From Cervus elaphus (lineage: Eukaryota; Chordata; Mammalia; Artiodactyla; Cervidae): a stretch of DNA of 64,000 nucleotides. The position numbers were made by a program, and so were the translations under genes. The notes under the pieces are model-generated. The model searched no databases, had not been told where the DNA came from, and saw nothing but the letters and a program-made list of their open reading frames with translations. Numbering within the stretch: position 1 is the stretch's first letter; each line of letters opens with the position of its first letter. Positions 11,803 through 21,350 of the stretch are shown here, piece by piece. The stretch spans positions 1-64,000 of the forward strand of contig NW_025316729.1 in NCBI RefSeq assembly GCF_910594005.1. Direction: 5' to 3'.

Positions 11803-12598
11803 TTACCACAAGCACCTCAAGAGGAGGCTTCTCTCAGCTCTAGGTATGTGAGAGGGACCCTGATTTTGCGGCCTCAAGTGCAATGGACACTGCGATGCCC
11901 TGACGCAATATAAGGCAGGATATCCCTGCAGTGACTTGAATGCAGGATCGTCTTGCATCTCCCAAGATGAAAGGATGTCTGAATCCCCTGTGGAGACCAC
12001 AGAGAAAGACCTAGTTCCCCACCTCATGGCGACCGGAGGCCTCACATCCTTTGAAAACTCCAGAGGTACGCGGAGATCAGTGCCTCAAAAGGAAACGATG
12101 CCTGACTCCTCGTGAAACTTTATAGGAGTCCCAGGATTCCTGTGGCACGTGGAAAGGGACCCTTGGTCTCCCGCCTCAGCTGGAGAGGCGTCCCAATTGC
12201 CCTGCCAAGCCTCGAGGAGAATCCCGAGTTGTCCCTCGGAACTAGGCAGGAGTCCTGACGTCGCTGAACAAACACATGTGTGGAAGGGCCATCCCCGTCG
12301 TAACTCGAGAATATACCCCAGGTTCCCGCTGCAACTCGAGAAAAACCATGAGACTTCCCCCTCGCCGCGATATGAGGCCCGATTCCCCTGCAATGCGTGC
12401 AGAGCATTTCCGTGTTGCACATCACACATGAAAGGAGCCTTGATTTCCTTGATGGCACTCCAGAGAAACCCCAAGAACACTGTTTCAAGGCTAGAGGGAT
12501 CCGCAGGTCACTGTAGCAACACGAAAGAACTCCGTGGACCAACAATCAAATCGAGATGAGAGGTTAGTCCCTGGCTTCGACTCCAGAGGAATACCACC
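11803..12598 (+). repeat. HOR-A type f monomer (M15)
   Basis: Marks: 'caagtgcaatgg', 'gcaatataaggcagg', 'gcaggatcg', 'catggcgacc', 'cctcaaaaggaaacg', 'aactttatagg', 'cgcgatatgagg', 'ctgcaatgcg', 'agcatttccg', 'gatccgcagg' and 'caacaatcaaatcg'. Copies are M6 (4640) and M32 (25329). M15 and M32 share 'cctcggaac' where M6 has 'cctcgcaac'. Confidence 0.85.
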
Positions 12599-13394
12599 TT
12601 ACCACAAGCACCTCAAGAGGAGGCTTCTCTCAGCTCTAGGTATGTGAGAGGGACCCTGAGTTTGCGGCCTCAAGTGGAATGGACACTGCGATGCCCTGAC
12701 TCGAAATAAGGCCGGATATCCCTGCAGTGACTTGAATGCAGGCTCGTCTTGCATCTCCCAAGACGAAAGGATGTCTGAATCCCCTGTGGAGACCACAGAG
12801 AAAGACCTAGTTCCCCGCCTCATCGCGACCGGAGGCCTCACATCCTTTGAAAACTCCAGAGGTACGCGGAGATCAGTGCCTCCAAAGGAGACGATGCCTA
12901 ACTCCTCGTGAAACTTGATAGGAGTCCCAGGATTCCTGTGGCACGTGGAAAGGGACCCTTGGTCTCCCGCCTCAGCTGGAGAGGCGTCCCAATTGCCCTG
13001 CCAAGCCTCGAGGAGAATCCCGAGTTGTCCCTCGCAACTAGGCAGGAGTCCTGACGTCGCTGAACAAACATGTGGGTGGAAGGGCCATCCCCGTCGTAAC
13101 TCGAGAATATACCCCAGGTTCCCGCCGCAACTCGAGAAAAACCATGAGACTTCCCCCTCGCCGTGAGATGAGGCACGATTCCCCTGCACTGCATGCAGAG
13201 CAATTCCGTGTTGCACATCAAACATGAAAGTAGCCTTGATTTCCTTGATGGCACTCCAGAGAAACCCCAAGAACACTGTTTCAAGGCTAGAGGGATCCTG
13301 AGGTCACTGTAGCAACACGAAAGAGCTCCGTGGACCAAAAATCAACTCGAGATGAGAGGTTAGTCCCTGGCTTCGACTCCAGAGGAATACCACC
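12599..13394 (+). repeat. Representative 796-bp monomer (M16, type g) with 26 internal ~31-bp units
   Basis: I divided the monomer by eye, starting at the CTCGAG of 'ctcgagaatata'. It gives 24 units of exactly 31 bp, one of 29 bp ('acgaaagagctcc...') and one of 23 bp ('tggaagggccatcc...'), total 796. Many units begin with variants of CTCGAGAGGA and continue with a C-run near position 12 and CCC-GC-like ends (for example 'ctcgagaaaaacc', 'cgcgagatgaggcc', 'ctccagaggaata', 'ctcaagaggagg', 'tgtgagagggacc'). The core drifts about 6 bp earlier from unit 18 on, so the 10-bp deficit from 26 x 31 splits into about 2, 6 and 2 bp. This monomer is almost unchanged in M7 (5436) and M33 (26125). Type-g marks: 'ccccgcctcatcg', 'atgcctaactcc', 'catcaaacatgaaagtag'. 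Confidence 0.85.
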
Positions 13395-14190
13395 TTACCA
13401 CAAGCACCTCAAGAGGAGGCTTCTCTCTGCTCTAGGTATGTGAGAGGGACCCTGAGTTTGCGGCCTCAAGTGCAATGGACACTGCGATGCCCTGACGCAA
13501 TATAAGGCCGGATATCCCTGCAGTGACTTGAATGCAGGATCGTCTTGCATCTCCCAAGATGAAAGGATGTCTGAATCCCCTGTGGAGACCACAGAGAAAG
13601 ACCTAGTTCCCCACCTCATGGCGACCGGAGGCCTCACATCCTTTGAAAACTCCAGAGGTACGCGGAGATCAGTGCCTCCAAAGGAGACGATGCCTGACTC
13701 CTCGTGAAACTAGATAGGAGTCCCAGGATTCCTGTGGCACGTGGAAAGGGACCCTTGGTCTCCCGCCTCAGCTGGAGAGGCGTCCCAATTGCCCTGCCAA
13801 GCCTCGAGGAGAATCCCGAGTTGTCCCTCGCAACTAGGCAGGAGTCCTGACGTCGCTGAACAAACACATGTGTGGAAGGGCCATCCCCGTCGTAACTCGA
13901 GAATATACTCCAGGTTCCCGCCGCAACTCGAGAAAAACCATGAGACTTCCACCTCGCCGCGAGATGAGGCCCGATTCCCCTGCACTGCGTGCAGAGCAAT
14001 TCCGTGTTGCACATCACACATGAAAGGAGCCTTGATTTTCTTGATGGCACTCCAGAGAAACCCCAAGAACACTGTTTCAAGGCTAGAGGGATCCTGAGGT
14101 CATTGTAGCAACACGAGAGAGCTCCGTGGACCAAAAATCAACTCGAGATGAGAGGTTAGTCCCTGGCTTCGACTCCAGAGGAATACCACC
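13395..14190 (+). repeat. HOR-A type h monomer (M17)
   Basis: Marks: 'ctctctgctctagg', 'gcaatataaggccgg', 'gaaactagatagg', 'cacatgtgtgg', 'atatactccagg', 'cttccacctcg', 'gattttcttgatgg' and 'ggtcattgtag'. The copy is M34 (26921). It is absent from HOR-A copies 1 and 3. Its left half shares marks with type f. Confidence 0.85.
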
Positions 14191-14986
14191 TTACCACAAG
14201 CACCTCAAGAAGAGGCTTCTCTCACCTCCAAGTATGTGAGAGGGACCCTGAGTTTGCGGCCTCAAGTGGAATGGACACCGCGATGCCCTGACTCGAAAGA
14301 AGGCCGGACATCCTTGCAGTGACTTGAATGCAGGCTCGTCTTGCATCTCCCAAGACGAAAGGATTTCTGAGTCCCCTGTGGAGACCACAGAGAAAGACCT
14401 AGTTCCCCACCTCATCGCGACCGGAGGCCTCACATCCTTTGAAAACTCCAGAGGTACGCGGAGATCAGTGCCTCCAAAGGAGACGATGCCTGACTCCTCG
14501 TGAAACTTGATAGGAGTCCCAGGATTCCTGTGGCACGTGGAAAGGGACGCTTGGTCTCACGCCTCAGCTGGAGAGGCGTCCCAATTGCCCTGCCAACCCT
14601 CGAGGAGAACCCCGAGTTGTCCCTCGCAACTAGGCAGGAGTCCTGACGTCGCTGAACAAACACGTGGTTGGAAGGGCCATCCCCGTCGTACTTCGAGAAT
14701 ATACCCCAGGTTCCCGCTGCAACTCGAGAAAAGCCATGAGACTTCCCCCTCGCCGCGAGATGAGGCCCGATTCCCCTGCACTGCGTGCAGAGCAATTCCG
14801 TGTTGCACATCACACATGAAAGGAGCCTTGATTTCCTTGACGGCACTCCAGCGAAACCCCAAGAACACTGTTTCAAGGCTAGAGGGATCCTGAGGTCACT
14901 GTAGCAACACGAAAGAGCTCCGTGGACCAAAAATCAACTCGAGATGAGAGGTTAGTCCCTGGCTTCGACTCCAGAGGAATACCACC
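14191..14986 (+). repeat. HOR-A type i monomer (M18)
   Basis: Marks: 'caagaagaggc', 'cctccaagtatg', 'cgaaagaaggcc', 'ggacatccttgcag', 'gatttctgagtcc', 'gggacgcttgg', 'ccaaccctcgagg', 'gagaaccccg', 'gtggttggaag', 'cgtacttcgag', 'cgagaaaagcc' and 'ttgacggcactccagcg'. The close copy is M35 (27717). Relatives are M40, the right part of M38, the right part of M42 and the left part of M44. Confidence 0.85.
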
Positions 14987-15782
14987 TCACCACAAGCACA
15001 TCAAGAGGAGGCTTCTCTCAGCTCTAGCTATGTGAGAGGGACCCTGAGTTTGCGGCCTCAAGTGGAATGGACACCGCGATGCCCTGACTCGAAATAAGGC
15101 CGGATATCCCTGCAGTGACTTGAATGCAGGCTCGTCTTGCATCTCCCAAGACGAAAGGATGTCTGAATCCCCTGTGGAGACCACAGAGAAAGACCTAGTT
15201 CCCCACCTCATCGCGACCGGAGGCCTCACATCCCTTGAAAACTCCAGAGGTACGCGGAGATCAGTGCCTCCAAAGGAGATGATGCCTGACTCCTCGTGAA
15301 ACTTGATAGGAGTCCCACGATTCCTGTGGCACGTGGAAAGGGACCCTTGGTCTCCCGCCTCAGCTGGAGAGGCGTCCCAATTTCCCTGCCAAGCCTCGAG
15401 GAGTATCCCGAGTTGTCCCTCGCAACTAGGCAGGAGTCCTGACGTCGCTGAACAAACACGTGGGTGGAAGGGCCATCCCCGTCGTAACTCGAGAATATAC
15501 CCCAGGTTCCCGCCGCAACTCGAGAAAAACCATAAGACTGCCCCCTCGCCGCGAGATGAGGCCCGATTCCCCTGCACTGCGTGCAGAGCAATTCCGTGTT
15601 GCACATCACACATGAAAGGAGCCTTGATTTCCTTGATGGCACTCCAGAGAAACCCCAAGAACACTGTTTCAAGGCTAGAGGGATCCTGAGGTCACTGTAG
15701 CAACACGAAAGAGTTCCGTGGACCAAAAATCAACTCGAGATGAGAGGTTAGTCCCTGGCTTCGACTCCAGAGGAATACCACC
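14987..15782 (+). repeat. HOR-A type j monomer (M19)
   Basis: Marks: 'cctcaccacaag' (TCA instead of TTA at the landmark), 'gcacatcaag', 'ctctagctatg', 'catcccttgaaaac', 'ggagatgatgcc', 'cccacgattcc', 'caatttccctg', 'gagtatcccg' and 'cataagactgcc'. The close copy is M36 (28513). Relatives are M39 (30901) and M41 (32492). Confidence 0.85.
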
Positions 15783-16578
15783 TTACCACAAGCACCTCAA
15801 GAGGAGGCTTCTCTCAGCTCTAGCTTTGTGAGAGGGACCCTGAGTTTGCGGCCTCAAGTGGAATGGAGACCCCGATGCCCTGACTCGAAATAAGGCTGGA
15901 TATCCCTGCAGTGACTTGAATGCAGGCTCGTCTTGCATCTCCCAAGACGAAAGGATGTCTGAATCCCCTGTGGAGACCACAGAGAAAGACCTAGTTCCCC
16001 ACCTCATCGCGACTGGAGGCCTCACATCCTTTGAAAACTCCAGAGGTACGCGGAGATCAGTGCCTCCAAAGGAGACGATGCCTGACTCCTCGTGAAACTT
16101 GATAGGAGTCCCAGGATTCCTGTGGCACGTGGAAAGGGACCCTTGGTCTCCCGCCTCAGCTGGAGAGGCGTCCCAATTGCCCTGCCAAGCCTCGAGGAGA
16201 ATCCTGAGTTGTCCCTCGCAACTAGGCAGGAGTCCTGACGTCGCTGAACAAACACGTGGGTGGAAGGGCCATCCCCGTCGTAACTCGAGAATATACCCCA
16301 GGTTCCCGCCGCAACTCGAGAAAAACCATGAGACTTCCCCCTCGCCGTGAGATGAGGCCCGATTCCCCTGCACTGCGTGCAGAGCAATTCCGTGTTGCAC
16401 ATCACACATGAAAGGAGCCTTGATTTCCTTGATGGCACTCCAGAGAAACCCCAAGAACACTGTTTCAAGGCTAGAGGGATCCTCAGGTCACTGTAGCAAC
16501 ACGAAAGAGCTCCGTGGACCAAAAATCAACTCGAGATGAGAGGTTAGTCCCTGGCTTCGACTCCAGGGGAATACCACC
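15783..16578 (+). repeat. HOR-A type k monomer (M20)
   Basis: Marks: 'ctctagctttgtg', 'ggagaccccgatg', 'ataaggctgg', 'catcgcgactgg', 'atcctgagttg' and 'gatcctcaggtc'. The left ~420 bp recurs in M37 (29309) and the left part in M42 (33288). The copy in M37 stops between 29540 (shared T) and 29731 (C against T at 16205). Confidence 0.85.
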
Positions 16579-17373
16579 TTACCACAAGCACCTCAATAGG
16601 AGGCTTCTCTCAGCTCTAGGTATGTGAGAGGGACCCTGATTTTGCGGCATCAAGTGCAATGGACACTGCAATGCCCTGACGCAAAATAAGGCCGGATATC
16701 CCTGCAGTGACTTGAATGCAGGCTCGTCTTGCATCTCCCAAGATGAACGGATGTCTGAATCCCCTGTGGAGACCGCAGAGATAGACCTAGTTCCCCACCT
16801 CATCGCGACCGGAGGCCTCACATCCTTTGAAAACTCCAGAGGTACGCGGAGATCAGTGCCTCCAAAGGAGACGATGCCTGACTCCTCGTGAAACTTGATA
16901 GGAGTCCCAGGATTCCTGTGGCACGTGGAAAGGGACACTTGGTCTCCCGCCTCAGCTGGAGAGGCGTCCCAATTTCCCTGCCAAGCCTCGAAGAGAATCC
17001 CGAGTTGTCCCTCGCAACTAGGCAGGAGTCTGACGTCGTTGAACAAACACGTGGGTGGAAGGGCCATCCCCGTCATAACTCGAGAATATACCCCAGGTTC
17101 CAGCCGCAACTCGAGAAAAACCATGAGACTTCCCCCTCGCCGCGAGATGAGGCCCGATTCCCCTGCACTGCGTGCAGAACAATTCCGTGTTGCACATCAC
17201 ACATGAAAGGAGCCTTGATTTCCTTGATGGCACTCCAGAGAAACCCCAAGAACACTGTTTCAAGGCTAGAGGGATCCTGAGGTCACTGTAGCAACACGAA
17301 AGATCTCCGTGGACCAAAAATCAACTCGAGATGAGAGGTTAGTCCCTGGCTTCGACTCCAGAGGAATACCACC
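16579..17373 (+). repeat. HOR-A type l monomer (M21), 795 bp
   Basis: Marks: 'cctcaataggagg', 'gcggcatcaag', 'gcaatggacactgcaatg', 'ccgcagagatagacc', 'gggacacttgg', 'caatttccctg', 'cctcgaagag', 'gagtctgacgtcgttg', 'ggttccagccg' and 'agatctccgtgg'. The right part recurs exactly 3,181 bp on in M25. The missing C in 'gagtctgacg' accounts for 795 bp. Confidence 0.85.
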
Positions 17374-18169
17374 TTACCACAAGCACCTCAAGAGGAGGCT
17401 TCTCTCAGCTCGAGGTATGTGAGAGGGACCCTGAGTTTGCGGCCTCAAGTGGAATGGACACCGCGATTCCCTGACGCGAAACAAGGCCGGATATCCCTGC
17501 AGTGACTTGAATGCAGGCTCGTCTTGCATCTCCCAAGACGAAAGGATGTCTGAATATCCTGTTGAGACCACAGAGAAAGAACTAGTTCCCCACCTCATTG
17601 CGACCGGAGGCCTCACATCCTTTGAAAACTCCAGAGGTACGAAGAGATCAGTGCCTCCAAAGGAGACGATGCCTGACTCCTCGTGAAACTTGATAGGAGT
17701 CCCAGGATTCCTGTGGCACGTGGAAAGGGATGCTTGGTCTCCCGCCTCAGCTGGAGAGGCGTTCCAATTGCCCTGCCAAGCCTCGAGGAGAATCCCGAGT
17801 TGTCCCTCGCAACTAGGAAGGAGTCCTGACGTCGCTGAACAAACACGTGGGTGGAAGGGCCATCCCCGTCGTAACTCGAGAATATACCCCAGGTTCCCGC
17901 CCCAACTCGAGAAAAACCATGAGACTTCCCCCTCGCCGTGAGATGAGGCCCGATTCCCCTGCACTGCGTGCAGAGCAATTCCGTGCTGCACATCACACAT
18001 GAAAGGAGCCTTGATTTCCTTGATGGCACTCCAGAGAAACCCCAAGAACACTGTTTCAAGGCTAGAGGGATCCTGAGGTCACTGTAGCAACACGAAAGAG
18101 CTCCGTGGACCAAAAATCAACTCGAGATGAGAGGTTAGTCCCTGGCTTAGAATCCAGGGGAATACCACC
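17374..18169 (+). repeat. HOR-A type m monomer (M22)
   Basis: Marks: 'agctcgaggtatg', 'gcgattccctgacgcg', 'gaatatcctgttgag', 'gaactagttcc', 'ggtacgaagag', 'gggatgcttgg', 'gcgttccaatt', 'aactaggaagg', 'cgccccaactcg', 'cgtgctgcac' and the end 'ggcttagaatccagggg'. The close copy is M26 (20555). M0 and M9 share only the right third. Confidence 0.85.
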
Positions 18170-21100
18170 TTACCACAAGCACCTCAAGAGGAGGCTTCTC
18201 TCAGCTCTAGGTATGTGAGAGGGACCCTGATTTTGCGGCCTCAAGTGGAATGGACACTGCAATGCCGTGACACAAAATAAGGCCGGATATCCCTGCAGTG
18301 ACTTGAATGCAGGCTCGTCTTGCATCTCCCAAGATGAACGGATGTCTTAATCCCCTGTGGAGACCGCAGAGATAGACCTAGTTCCCCACCTCATCGCGAC
18401 CGGAGGCCTCACATGATTTGAAAACTCCAGAGGTACGCGGAGATCAGTGCCTCCAAAGGAGACGATGCCTGACTCCTCGTGAAACTTGATAGGAGTCCCA
18501 GGATTCCTGCGGCACGTGGAAAGGGACCCTTGGTCTCCCGCCTCAGCTGGAGAGGCGTCCCAATTGCCCTCCCAAGCCTCGAAGAGAATCCCGAGTTGTC
18601 CCTCGCAACTAGGCAGGAGTCATGACGTCGCTGAACAAACACGTGGGTGGAAGGGCCATCCCCGTCGTAACTCGAGAATATACCCCAGGGCCCCGCCGCA
18701 ACTCGAGAAAAACCATGAGACTTCCCCCTCGCCGCAAAATAAGGACCGATACCCTGCACTGCGTGCAGAGCAATTCCGTGTTGCACATCACACATGAAAG
18801 GAGCCTTGATTTCCTTGATGGCACTCCAGAGAAACCCCAAGAACACTGTTTCAAGGCTAGAGGGATCCTGAGGTCACTGTAGCAACACGAAAGAGCTCCG
18901 TGGACCAAAAGTCAACTCGAGATGAGAGGTTAGTCCCTGGCTTCGACTGCTGGGGAATACCACCTTACCACAAGCACTTCAAGAGGAGGCTTCTCTCAGC
19001 TCTAGGTATGTGAGAGGGACCCTGAGTTTCGGCCTCAAGTGGAATGGGCACTGCGATGCCCTGACGCAAAATAAGGCCGGATATCCCTGCAGTGACTTGA
19101 ATGCAGGCTCGTCTTGCATCTCCCAAGATGAAAGGATGTCTGAATCCCCTGTGGAGACCACAGAGAAAGACCTAGTTCCCCACCTCATCGCGACCGGAGG
19201 CCTCACATTCTTTGAAAACTCCAGAGGTCCACGGAGATCAGTGCCTCCAAAGGAGACGATGCCTGACTCCTCGGGAAACTTGATAGGAGTCCCAGGATTC
19301 CTGTGGCACGTGGAAAGGGACTCTTGGTCTCCCACCTCAGCTGGAGAGGCGTCCCAATTGCCCTGCCAAGCCTCGAGGAGAATCCCGAGTTGTCCCTCGC
19401 AACTAGGCAGGAGTCCTGACGTCGCTGAACAAACACGTGGGTGGAAGGGCCATCCCCTTCGTAACTCGAGAATATACCACAGGTTCCCGCCGCAACTCGA
19501 GAAAAACCATGAGACTTCCCCCTAGCCGCGAGATGAGGCCTGATTCCCCTGCATTGCGTGCAGAGCAATTCCGTGTTGCACATCACACAAGAAAGGAGCC
19601 CTGATTTCCTTGATGGCACTCCAGAGAAACCCCAAGAACACTGTTTCAAGGCTAGCGGGATCCTGAGGTCACTGTAGCAACAGGAAAGAGCTCCGTGGAC
19701 CAAAAATCAACTCGAAATGAGAGGTTAGTCCCTGGCTTCGACTCCAGGGGAATACCACCTTACCACAAGCACCTCAAGAGGAGGCTTCTCTCAGCTCTAG
19801 GTATGTGAAAGGGACCCTGAGTTTGCGGCCTCAAGTGGAATGGAAACCGTGATGCCCTGATTCGAAATAAGGCCGGATATCCCTGCAGTGACTTGAATGC
19901 AGGCTCGTCTTGCATCTCCCAAGACGAAAGGATGTCTGAATCCCCTGTGGAGACCACAGACAAAGACCTAGTTCCCCACCTCATCGCGACCGGAGGCCTC
20001 ACATCCTTTGAAAACTCCAGAGGTACGCGGAGATCAGTGCCTCCAAAGGAGACGATGCCTGACTCCTCGTGAAACTTGATAGGAGTCCCAGGATTCCTGT
20101 GGCACGTGGAAAGGGACACTTGGTCTCCCGCCTCAGCTGGAGAGGCGTCCCAATTTCCCTGCCAAGCCTCGAAGAGAATCCCGAGTTGTCCCTCGCAACT
20201 AGGCAGGAGTCTGACGTCGTTGAACAAACACGTGGGTGGAAGGGCCATCCCTGTCATAACTCGAGAATATACCCCAGGTTCCAGCCGCAACTCGAGAAAA
20301 ACCATGAGACTTCCCCCTCGCCGCGAGATGAGGCCCGATTCCCCTGCACTGCGTGCAGAACAATTCCGTGTTGCACATCACACATGAAAGGAGCCTTGAT
20401 TTCCTTGATGGCACTCCAGAGAAACCCCAAGAACACTGTTTCAAGGCTAGAGGGATCCTGAGGTCACTGTAGCAACACGAAAGATCTCCGTGGACCAAAA
20501 ATCAACTCGAGATGAGAGGTTAGTCCCTGGCTTCGACTCCAGAGGAATACCACCTTACCACAAGCACCTCAAGAGGAGGCTTCTCTCAGCTCGAGGTATG
20601 TGAGAGGGACACTGAGTTTGCGGCCTCAAGTGGAATGGACACCGCGATTCCCTGACGCGAAACAAGGCCGGATATCCCTGCAGTGACTTGAATGCAGGCT
20701 CGTCTTGCATCTCCCAAGACGAAAGGATGTCTGAATATCCTGTTGAGACCACAGAGAAAGAACTAGTTCCCCACCTCATCGCGACCGGAGGCCTCACATC
20801 CTTTGAAAACTCCAGAGGTACGAAGAGATCAGTGCCTCCAAAGGAGACGATGCCTGACTCCTCGTGAAACTTGATAGGAGTCCCAGGATTCCTGTGGCAC
20901 GTGGAAAGGGATGCTTGGTCTCCCGCCTCAGCTGGAGAGGCGTTCCAATTGCCCTGCCAAGCCTCGAGGAGAATCCCGAGTTGTCCCTCGCAACTAGGAA
21001 GGAGTCCTGACGTCGCTGAACAAACACGTGGGTGGAAGGGCCATCCCCGTCGTAACTCGAGAATATACCCCAGGTTCCCGCCCCAACTCGAGAAAAACCA

Positions 21101-21350
21101 TGAGACTTCCCCCTCGCCGTGAGATGAGGCCCGATTCCCCTGCACTGCGTGCAGAGCAATTCCGTGCTGCACATCACACATGAAAGGAGCCTTGATTTCC
21201 TTGATGGCACTCCAGAGAAACCCCAAGAACACTGTTTCAAGGCTAGAGGGATCCTGAGGTCACTGTAGCAACACGAAAGAGCTCCGTGGACCAAAAATCA
21301 ACTCGAGATGAGAGGTTAGTCCCTGGCTTAGAATCCAGGGGAATACCACC
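18170..21350 (+). repeat. HOR-A copy 3: 4-monomer deletion variant, 3,181 bp
   Basis: Monomers start at 18170 (a), 18965 (b), 19760 (c/l hybrid) and 20555 (m). The 3,181-bp period is also seen between M21 right part-M22-M23-M24 and M25 right part-M26-M27-M28. Relative to the 13-mer, everything from within c to within l (nine monomer lengths) is missing, which is what one unequal exchange between a c and an l monomer would produce. Confidence 0.85.
19760..20554 (+). repeat. Monomer M25, c/l fusion
   Basis: The left end carries c marks ('gtgaaagggacc', 'ggaaaccgtgatg' and 'cagacaaagacc', the last diagnostic C at 19961). From 20118 it carries l marks ('gggacacttgg', 'caatttccctg', 'gtctgacgtcgttg', 'agatctccgtgg'). 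The switch lies between 19961 and 20118. This is the junction of the 4-mer HOR-A variant. Confidence 0.85.

Larger units (their letters stand above)
7824..18169 (+). repeat. HOR-A copy 2: complete 13-monomer unit a-m, 10,346 bp
   Basis: Thirteen consecutive monomers, M10-M22, separate two nearly identical copies of type a (M10 at 7824 and M23 at 18170). All thirteen types are distinguishable by private variants listed under the individual monomers. It contains a-g as in copy 1, adds h-i-j-k, then l and m. The stretch from ~7,600 to ~16,205 recurs at an offset of 13,526-13,527 bp (to ~29,731), and I spotted fewer than a dozen differences over it. I treat this as the reference unit because every other HOR-A copy can be read as a shortened or altered version of it. 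Confidence 0.85.

Noticed and set aside
7164..13378. The 7,163-bp repeat as an assembly duplication
   Set aside because: The two copies differ by indels and by real-looking substitutions (for example in M5/M14 and M6/M15), and the second copy shares private variants with the third (M15/M32). They therefore look like separate loci, although only spanning reads can prove it.
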